Positions 57,220 through 64,000 of a DNA stretch of 64,000 bases are shown piece after piece. Position numbers and translations under genes: made by a program. Each line of letters begins with the position of its first letter. Within the stretch, counting starts at the first letter, position 1. This stretch comes from Humulus lupulus (Eukaryota; Streptophyta; Magnoliopsida; Rosales; Cannabaceae). The DNA lies in assembly GCF_963169125.1 (NCBI RefSeq), contig NC_084794.1, positions 86,535,018 to 86,599,017 on the forward strand, given 5' to 3'. The notes beneath the pieces were generated by a model. The model was not told the origin of the DNA. It ran no database searches and saw nothing but the letters and a program-made list of their open reading frames with translations.

Positions 57220-60171
57220 TGTCAAGCATTCTTAGCCAACATCACGAATGTGGAGAAGGAGACATCACTCAAAGTTGGAGATGTTCGAGTTATACAAGAA
57301 TTTCCAGAAGTTTTCCCCGATGACTTGCCAGGATTGCCGCCAACTAGAGAAATAGACTTCACGATAGAATTAGTACCCGACACCGAGCCTATCTCTAAGG
57401 CACCATACCGGATGGCACCTACGGAACTCAAGGAGTTAAAGACACAGCTACAAGAACTCCTAGACTTGGGTTTCATTAGGCCAAGCCATTCACCATGGGG
57501 AGCTCCGGTACTATTCGTGAAGAAGAAGGACGGAAGTATGCGCATGTGCATAGACTACCGAGAGCTGAATAAAGTAACAATTAAGAACAAATACCCGCTA
57601 CCTCGGATTGATGATTTGTTTGATCAACTCCGAGGCGCAACTGTATTTTCTAAGATCGATCTACGGTCCGGGTATCATCAGCTCAAGGTAAAGGGAGGAG
57701 ATATCCCTAAGACAGCCTTTAGGACTCGTTATGGACATTACGAGTTCTTGGTAATGTCTTTTGGTCTTACTAACGCGCCAGCCGCGTTTATGGACTTAAT
57801 GAATAGGGTCTTCAAGGACTACTTGGATAAATTCATCGTTGTGTTCATCGACGACATTTTAATTTACTCCAAGGATGAAGTGGAGCACGAGGAACACTTG
57901 AGGATAATTTTGACGCGATTGAAGGAGCACCAACTCTACGCGAAGTTCAAGAAATGCGAGTTTTGGCTCTCACAAGTGGCGTTCCTCGGGCACATCATAT
58001 CGAAAGACGGAGTTGCAGTAGATCCATCGAAGGTAGAGGCCGTGAAAGATTGGCCTAGACCAAAGAACGCGTCGGAAGTAAGAAGCTTCTTAGGGCTAGC
58101 AGGTTACTATAGAAAGTTTGTAGAGGGCTTTTCTAAAATAGCCACTCCACTCACCAACCTGACCCGGAAGCAACAAAAGTTTAACTGGAATGATAAGTGT
58201 GAGGAAAGCTTCCAGTTGCTTAAGGATAAGCTTTGCTCAACACCAGTACTTAGTGTCCCAACACCCAACGACAAGTTCGTTGTCTACTGTGATGCATCAA
58301 AGTTAGGATTGGGATGCGTACTGATGCAGAATGACAAGGTGATAGCCTACGCCTCACGTCAGTTAAAGGAGTATGAACAACGCTATCCAACTCACGATAT
58401 GGAGTTGGCAGCGGTGGTCTTTGCGTTAAAAATCTGGCGCCATTATCTTTACGGAGAACAGTGCGAGATTTATACGGACCACAAAAGTTTAAAATACTTC
58501 TTTACTCAGAAGGAGCTTAACATGAGGCAGAGCAGGTGGTTAGAATTAGTAAAGGATTACGACTGCGAAATCCTATACCACCCGGGGAAGGCAAACGTAG
58601 TTGCCGATGCACTTAGCCGAAAAAGTTATGGGAACTTAGCAGCCTTATCCGGAATAGAAAAGCCACTACAGCAGGAGCTTATCAGTGCCGGAATAGAAGT
58701 GGTTGTAGGCAAGTTGGCTAACTTGTCTATCCAATCGAATATGCTAGAAGACATACGGAATGGTCAGAGACATGATGATTCACTAGCAACGCACATGGAT
58801 GCAGTCAGAGAAGGCAAGACTACAGATTTCTCAATATCCAGTCAAGGTTTATTGAGATATAAGGATCGGGTATGCGTGCCAGACGATCAAAGTATTAAGA
58901 AGACGATCCTAGAAGAAGCGCACAACACCCCATACTCGATTCATCCAGGGTCTACCAAGATGACTCATGACATCAAGGCAGTCTATTGGTGGCCAGGGAT
59001 GAAGAAGGACATAGCGGAATATGTATCTAAGTGTCTGGTATGCCAGCAAGTGAAGGCGGAGCATCAGCGGCCTGCAGGATTATTGCAACCGCTTAGCATA
59101 CCGGAGTGGAAGTGGGACGATATAGCCATGGACTTCGTGACGGGTCTGCCAAAGACAAATAAGCAGCATGATTCTGCTTGGATAGTCATAGATAGACTAA
59201 CCAAGTCGGCTCATTTTCTGCCTGTTAAGACTTCTTATACGGCAGACCAATATGCAGACATCTACATCCAAGAGATTGTACGATTGCATGGAATCCCCAA
59301 GACGATAGTATCAGATAGAGGATCAGTGTTTACGTCAAGATTTTGGAGAAGCTTACAGAAAGCCATGGGTACTAAGTTAAGTCTTAGTACAGCTTTCCAT
59401 CCTCAGACAGATGGGCAGTCAGAGCGTACGATTCAGATTTTAGAGGATATGCTACGCGCATGTGTACTTGACTTCGGAGGATCGTGGAACAAGTACTTAC
59501 CGCTGATCGAGTTCTCGTACAACAATAGCTACCAGTCGACGATCGAGATGGCACCTTATGAGTTGCTATATGGAAGAAGGTGCCGATCACCGTTGCACTG
59601 GGACGAGGTAGGAGAAAGGCAGCTTCTAGGGCCCGAAGCTGTTAGGCAAGCTCAAGAAGCAGTAACGCTTATTAGACAGCGTATGCTTGCTGCTCAAAGC
59701 CGACAGAAAAGCTATGCAGATACCAAGAGACGCGATGTGGAGTTCCAAGTTGGAGATCAAGTCTTCCTGAAGATATCTCCTATGAAGGGTGTCAAGCGGT
59801 TCGGGAAGAAAGGCAAGCTCAGTCCCCGATTCTTAGGTCCTTTTGAGATATTGGACAAAGTGGGACCAGTTGCGTATAGACTAGCCCTACCGCCAGCACT
59901 AGCCGATAGTCACAACGTCTTCCACATCTCGATGTTACGCAAGTATGTGTCAGACCCATCTCACGTCCTCAAGTACGATACCATAGCACTCCAGAAAGAC
60001 TTAAGTTACGAGGAACGACCGGTTAGCATCCTAGATAGGGGGATGAAGCAGTTACGGTCCAAGAGCTTTCCTATAGTTAAAGTCCTATGGAGCAATAGTT
60101 CTGAACGCGAGGCAACGTGGGAGTTGGAAGAGGACATGCAGAGCCGGTATCCGGAGTTATTTGGTAAGTAA
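57220..60171 (+). CDS. Gypsy-6 pol: RT, RNase H, integrase, chromodomain
   Basis: Continuous with gag-protease except for the TGA at 57217. The first in-frame Met of this part is at 57250 (973 residues; positions below count from it). The RT has [20 protein letters not shown] (101-120), [15 protein letters not shown] and the catalytic FIDD (199-202). RNase H has VVYCDAS (D348) and [11 protein letters not shown] (D410). Integrase has the HHCC zinc domain (H558-C599) and the DDE triad D628, D689, E725 with 35 residues between the last two. Then come PRFLGPFEI and a chromodomain-like C-terminus ([20 protein letters not shown]). All catalytic residues are present and there are no stops, so this is the best-preserved enzyme set in the window. 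The domain order and tail place it among plant chromoviruses, probably the Tekay/Del group. Confidence 0.96.
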   Translation, partial: CQAFLANITNVEKETSLKVGDVRVIQEFPEVFPDDLPGLPPTREIDFTIELVPDTEPISKAPYRMAPTELKELKTQLQELLDLGFIRPSHSPWGAPVLFVKKKDGSMRMCIDYRELNKVTIKNKYPLPRIDDLFDQLRGATVFSKIDLRSGYHQLKVKGGDIPKTAFRTRYGHYEFLVMSFGLTNAPAAFMDLMNRVFKDYLDKFIVVFIDDILIYSKDEVEHEEHLRIILTRLKEHQLYAKFKKCEFWLSQVAFLGHIISKDGVAVDPSKVEAVKDWPRPKNASEVRSFLGLAGYYRKFVEGFSKIATPLTNLTRKQQKFNWNDKCEESFQLLKDKLCSTPVLSVPTPNDKFVVYCDASKLGLGCVLMQNDKVIAYASRQLKEYEQRYPTHDMELAAVVFALKIWRHYLYGEQCEIYTDHKSLKYFFTQKELNMRQSRWLELVKDYDCEILYHPGKANVVADALSRKSYGNLAALSGIEKPLQQELISAGIEVVVGKLANLSIQSNMLEDIRNGQRHDDSLATHMDAVREGKTTDFSISSQGLLRYKDRVCVPDDQSIKKTILEEAHNTPYSIHPGSTKMTHDIKAVYWWPGMKKDIAEYVSKCLVCQQVKAEHQRPAGLLQPLSIPEWKWDDIAMDFVTGLPKTNKQHDSAWIVIDRLTKSAHFLPVKTSYTADQYADIYIQEIVRLHGIPKTIVSDRGSVFTSRFWRSLQKAMGTKLSLSTAFHPQTDGQSERTIQILEDMLRACVLDFGGSWNKYLPLIEFSYNNSYQSTIEMAPYELLYGRRCRSPLHWDEVGERQLLGPEAVRQAQEAVTLIRQRMLAAQSRQKSYADTKRRDVEFQVGDQVFLKISPMKGVKRFGKKGKLSPRFLGPFEILDKVGPVAYRLALPPALADSHNVFHISMLRKYVSDPSHVLKYDTIALQKDLSYEERPVSILDRGMKQLRSKSFPIVKVLWSNSSEREATWELEEDMQSRYPELFGK

Positions 60172-60193
60172 ATTTCGAGGACGAAATTCTTTT

Positions 60194-60207
60194 TAGTAGG
60201 GGAGAAT
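60194..60207 (+). other. Gypsy-6 polypurine tract
   Basis: AGTAGGGGAGAAT lies directly before the 3' LTR start TGTAGAGTCC and follows the FEDEIL-like tail (TTTCGAGGACGAAATTC), a usual arrangement in this group. Confidence 0.85.
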
Positions 60208-62125
60208 TGTAGAGTCCAAGAACTTTACTTAGCTAATTGTTTAGTAGTATTATAGTATGTTTAGTGTTATCATTGTTACTTTGGATTTTTGGTTCAGACC
60301 GGGAGTTATTTGGACACTCATAGTAGTACTTATAGATTTTCTAAGTTTAACCTATAGTTTAAGAATATTAAGTATAACCTAAGGTTTGATTAATGTGTCT
60401 GATATTAAGGAATATATTATTATATTATAAGGTTTAGACATCAACCAATAGGATTTTAAGCACATGTTTTGAATGGTAATTAAGGATTTAGTATTTTTGA
60501 GGATTAAATTAAATAAGGGTAAAAGTTTGAATGTATAGGGTCAGTCAGCAGCTTTGAGCACGTTGAGGGCTTAGTCAAGGCTGTTTACTCCATTCAAACT
60601 CAGCTAAAAATGTGTAAATTCGTGTTTAAATATTCAGCGTATGCCGATATATCGCAGCTATAGGGGGCGATATGAGGCAGCACGTAGATACGGAAAACAC
60701 GAATCGATGCACGGTCGCCTCGGGAACAAAGGTCCAGGCGATATATCGCCTATAGGGGGCGATATATCGCCTCCACCAGCATGAATTCAAATACATTTGA
60801 ATTCTTTTCCCTTCAGCCATTCAAACTCCTTCAACAGTCCAGCATCTTCTGAACGAGTCTTCAGCCTCTGCTGAACGATTATTCAAATGATTTTCACCTA
60901 AAAAGCCATTATTTTTATTCAAGTAAAATCAAGATATTTTCATTCCCAAACTCTATAAATAGGACCTAGTACCCAGCCATTATTCACCATTTGCTCTAAG
61001 TTCAGAGGCTGCTAGTGTTAAGTGAGTGAGAGAGTGTAAACACTTGGTTTGGGGAAAAACTATAAGCTTAAACATCATAAGCTTATCAAACACTTGGGAA
61101 GTAAGTGAGTGCTATAGTATTTCGGTAGATGTTAGATTGATCTTGCAATCTTTGAGGTAAACCCAAAACTCTAGTCCTTTCTGTATTCTATGTTATTTCT
61201 TTTCTCAAAACCTTCTACTCAGTCCCCTAACCTTATTCTTATTTTTGGTTAGGGAATCCAAGTTCTTAAGCACTTAAGTGGTGGTAAGCATATTTTCGTT
61301 TAATGGTTTAGTCTTCCTATTCTCTTTCATTTCATCTCCTTTCTTTAGACTCACCCTTGTTCATTGTGGTTTTAGGAGTGTTCCAAAAGTCCTAACTCAG
61401 TCCATTTTATCCCGGTAACTTTGGTAAGGAAAATAGGCTAGAATTAATATGTTATGTGCTTATGTTATCTATATGTTTATGTTATTAAAAGTGTTATGAT
61501 ATGTATATGTGTATGTAGGCTTGGGCATATGACCCATATGACTAACAAGACCCCAAATGGGTTATGGGCATATGACCTACTTAGCTAGTAGGACCCCATT
61601 AACCCCATGGGCATATGCTTGTTTAGTCTATGGGACCCCAAGTAATAATGGCCATTATAATAAGTGTATGTTATATGTATTATGTTAAGTCTTTATGTTT
61701 TCTTATGAAATTGTGTATATGACTATGTGTTAGGTTTTTCCTTGCTGGGCATTAGGCTCACTCCTTTCTGTTTATGTGCAGGAAAATAAGCTTAGAGGCG
61801 GTAAGATTCGTGATGCTTGGGAGGATGTGTATCGATGATGAATGGAGTCAAGGGGCCGAGCGTTATCGATTCGAGGATGTAGTCTCCTTTTATGTTTTTT
61901 ATGGTTTTACATGTATTTTCCGCATTATTATGTAATGTCTTTTATTTTAAATCTTATTTTGTTTTAAAGACAATGGGATCCCAAAATCCTTCTTAGTATT
62001 CTGTTTCTTTGTAAATAACTCTTATTTTCAAGTTACTCAATAAATTATGGTATTTTCGTAAAATGTAAGTTTTTATGTATAGTTTCGATAATGGTCCAAT
62101 TAGTCTAGATTAGTGGGTCATTACA
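60208..62125 (+). mobile_element. Gypsy-6 3' LTR, complete family-S LTR
   Basis: 1,918 bp from TGTAGAGTCCAAG to GGGTCATTACA. A block at about 60640-60775 has two GGCGATATATCGCC palindromes and partial copies. The TATA box (CTCTATAAATAGG) is at about 60951-60963, and the TTGCTGGGCATTAGGCTCA motif at about 61741-61759. It is the only complete promoter-bearing LTR of this element, so transcription from it would read out into the flanking DNA. Confidence 0.94.
60951..60963 (+). promoter_or_regulatory. TATA box in Gypsy-6 3' LTR
   Basis: CTCTATAAATAGG, a consensus plant TATA box, also found at the matching place in the family-S solo LTRs (about 9233 and 20780). The transcript start is expected about 30 bp downstream, near the ATTATTCACC stretch. 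Confidence 0.8.
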
Positions 62126-63562
62126 ACGGCATGCCCTAATCATATATTTCTCGTGCATAATATGCATCATATTCAACCACTTGACATGCCTTAACAATAA
62201 TCATGCATGCCACATTTAATAATCCAACATGCATCAAGAATAACCATGCATGTCACATATACACAGGGTGCAGTTTCCTTACCTCAGATTCGAGCTAGAA
62301 TCAATATACGAACGACCTTTGAGAACGATCAACCTTTAATCCCTTAGCAGTCACCTAGTCAATAACCAAATATGGGACACCACCAATAAAAATGACCAAC
62401 ATAAGTTCCCAAACCAATATCTAGCCTCCGGGACATAAATCCAAACTAACCCAAGTAGTAGGAACCATCCCGAGGCCTAAAACTATGTTCCCGGGGATAA
62501 AACACACAAACGGGCTCTACCCTGCTCAAGAGTCGCGGCCCTGGCACCTTGTGCGGCCCCCAGCAAAACCTGAAGCAAGCGTTGCGGCGCCCAACACCAA
62601 GGGCCGCGGCGCCCAGCAAGAACAAAACTGGGGCACTTGCTTCTTCGAGCTAGGGTCGCGGCGCCCAAGAACAGGGCCGTGGCCCCCAACCCTGGGCTAT
62701 CCCCAAACACGATTTTCAACTTCCCAAATCCTCCAAAAACATGCCTAAACATTCCCAAATCATCAAATCAAAGTTCCTAAGCTTCCCAATGGTCCAAAAC
62801 CATCAAAACCCTAGGCTCAATTGAACCAAAAACTCAACGATTCACAAAAGCCAATTCTAAGCTTAAAACTTTAAAAACTTAAAACTTAAACTTAGATTAC
62901 CTTTGATTGGGTTGTTTTCTGTCGAATCCTTCGGTTAAGAAGCTTCTAATTTTTCCTAGGATCGCTATGCCTCGACCCTTGCATGATTCCGACTCCTAGA
63001 ACTCAAGATTTCCTCAAAAAGGCTTCGCACGGTAAAATGAGCTAACAAAGGAGAGAGGAAATGTTTTCTAACGTACGTTCTATCTGACAAGCTACTTCAA
63101 GCTTAAGTAACCTCAAATAAAACCTAGTGCTCGGGGTCCCGAAAACAACCCCAGGGACATTATAGTCAAAACTTCCAGAATTTCCTCATAACCTCAAATA
63201 CTCCCAATTTATCATCAAATAAACATTCTTATTACCCGATAATCGACCCCGTTATGACAAAACCGCTAATCAATAATCTAAGATCGTCTCATGCCGAATA
63301 GCTCAAATATATCTCCATAATAATGAAATCTCATTCACAAATTACAATATGCACCCAATTTACAAATATGCCATCAACATGCCAATTTACCAAAATGCCC
63401 TTATAATTATAAATACCCCCATATGCATGCATTTACCATCATATAATAATATAATTCACTTTAACATGCATATAGTCATTTAATACCATAATAAATCCAT
63501 TATGGCCCTCCCGACCACCTAATCAAGGTCCTAACCCTTATTAGGAAATTCGGGGCATTACA

Positions 63563-64000
63563 ATTCAGATGTTTGTGGACATTTGAATGTACAAGCCAGG
63601 GGTGGTTTTGAGTATTTCGTCACTTTCATTGACGATTACTCTAGATACTCATGTCTTTACCTAATGCATAGGAAATCAGAAACATTTTCAAAGTTTCAGG
63701 AATTCCTAGCAATGGCTTAGAACCAATTAGGTAAAACGTTAAAGATCTTGCGATCTGATAGGGGTGGTGAATATTTGGATATGCAGTTCCAAGATCATTT
63801 AACTGAACTTGGGATTTTATCACAACTTACTGCCCCAGGTACTCCGCAACAAAATGGTGTAGCGGAACGCCGGAACAAAACTTTATTGAAAATGGTTAGA
63901 TGCATGCTTAGTTACTTAACTCTACCAACTTCGTTCTGGGGACATGTAATTGAAACCACGAATGACATTCTCAATGTCGTGCCGTCAAAATCAATCCCCA
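63563..64000 (+). pseudogene. Copia-4 integrase core, right of insertion, runs off edge
   Basis: The Copia-4 frame resumes as DVCGHLNVQARGGFEYF, with the catalytic core FIDDYSRYSCLYL (first Asp), LRSDRGGEYLD (second Asp) and GTPQQNGVAERRN (Glu), then the LPTSFWGHVIET region. A TAG at about 63718 interrupts it (FLAMA*NQLGKT). All three integrase catalytic residues are intact. The frame is open to the window edge, and RT and RNase H should follow beyond it. Confidence 0.9.

Larger units (their letters stand above)
54084..62125 (+). mobile_element. Gypsy-6, nearly intact chromovirus-like element with an aberrant 5' LTR
   Basis: An 8,042-bp element with a perfect ACGGC duplication (54079-54083 and 62126-62130). 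The order is a 294-bp palindromic 5' end, primer-binding site, pre-gag ORF, leader, gag-protease, RT-RNase H-integrase-chromodomain, polypurine tract and a complete 1,918-bp 3' LTR. The right arm of the palindrome differs from the 3' LTR end by one visible base in 147, so the insertion is recent. The 5' end lacks U3 and the TATA box, so the element cannot be transcribed from its own 5' LTR. Family-S solo LTRs at 8387 and 20035 are relatives. Confidence 0.93.
52833..63562 (-). mobile_element. Family-L solo LTR (reverse) with Gypsy-6 nested inside
   Basis: On the plus strand the LTR runs from TGCAACGCCC (52833) to GGGGCATTACA (63562), with a perfect ATTCA duplication at 52828-52832 and 63563-63567. 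It splits the integrase of Copia-4 at LVHS/DVCG. Without Gypsy-6 it is about 2.68 kb. Its sequence parallels the reverse LTR at 7285-11846 and the forward one at 4415-6437. It has the inverted CTGGGC..GAGCC motif (about 53208-53232) and a GC-rich block (about 62530-62695). Confidence 0.9.

Noticed and set aside
57250..60171. Minus-strand and off-frame ORFs within Gypsy-6 gag-pol
   Set aside because: They lie wholly inside a long coding frame with all catalytic motifs. They are shadows of codon use.

Overview
This is plant nuclear DNA, almost certainly from a eudicot. It is AT-rich, has one intron-bearing nuclear gene for an organelle protein, and is otherwise filled with Ty1/copia and Ty3/gypsy LTR retrotransposons nested inside one another. 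I cannot name the species from the sequence.

The only host gene I can support is a six-exon peptide deformylase of the PDF1B type (27341-29696, +). All five introns are GT-AG and the metal-binding motifs are complete. A composite inverted-repeat transposon (26278-26957) lies upstream of it and a dead antisense copia pol fragment (30374-32019) lies downstream.

Left arm (1-25809). A reverse copia element (Copia-1, 1-4414) sits in a gypsy LTR (4415-6437). A compound minisatellite follows (6438-7284 and 11847-12745). It is split by a reverse solo LTR of family L, which carries a solo LTR of family S. Two decayed reverse gypsy elements follow: Gypsy-1 (12746-17037), truncated before integrase, and Gypsy-2 (17038-25809), split by two solo LTRs. 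Every solo LTR whose two ends are visible has a perfect 5-bp target-site duplication.

Right arm (32020-64000). A truncated gypsy 5' end (Gypsy-3) abuts the 3' end of a Tat-like element (Gypsy-4), which carries an antisense ORF with its own TATA box. Gypsy-4's 3' LTR holds Gypsy-5 (37856-45311). Gypsy-5's 3' LTR holds reverse Copia-3 (from 45312). Copia-3's RNase H region holds Copia-4 (from 47897). Copia-4's integrase holds a family-L solo LTR (52833-63562), and that LTR holds the nearly intact Gypsy-6 (54084-62125). This is six insertion levels, and the four outermost hosts run off the right edge of the window.

The most unusual objects are four. (1) The 5' LTR of Gypsy-6 is a 294-bp palindrome made of two inverted copies of the LTR's last 147 bp, flanked by a perfect target-site duplication. 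(2) A similar hairpin-forming leader module occurs in a gypsy and a copia element. (3) Gypsy-6 has an extra ORF upstream of gag, with a possible relative in Gypsy-3. (4) Blocks are conserved across otherwise different LTRs: a TTGCTGGGC..GGCTCA block, and a GC-rich palindromic block shared by gypsy and copia LTRs.
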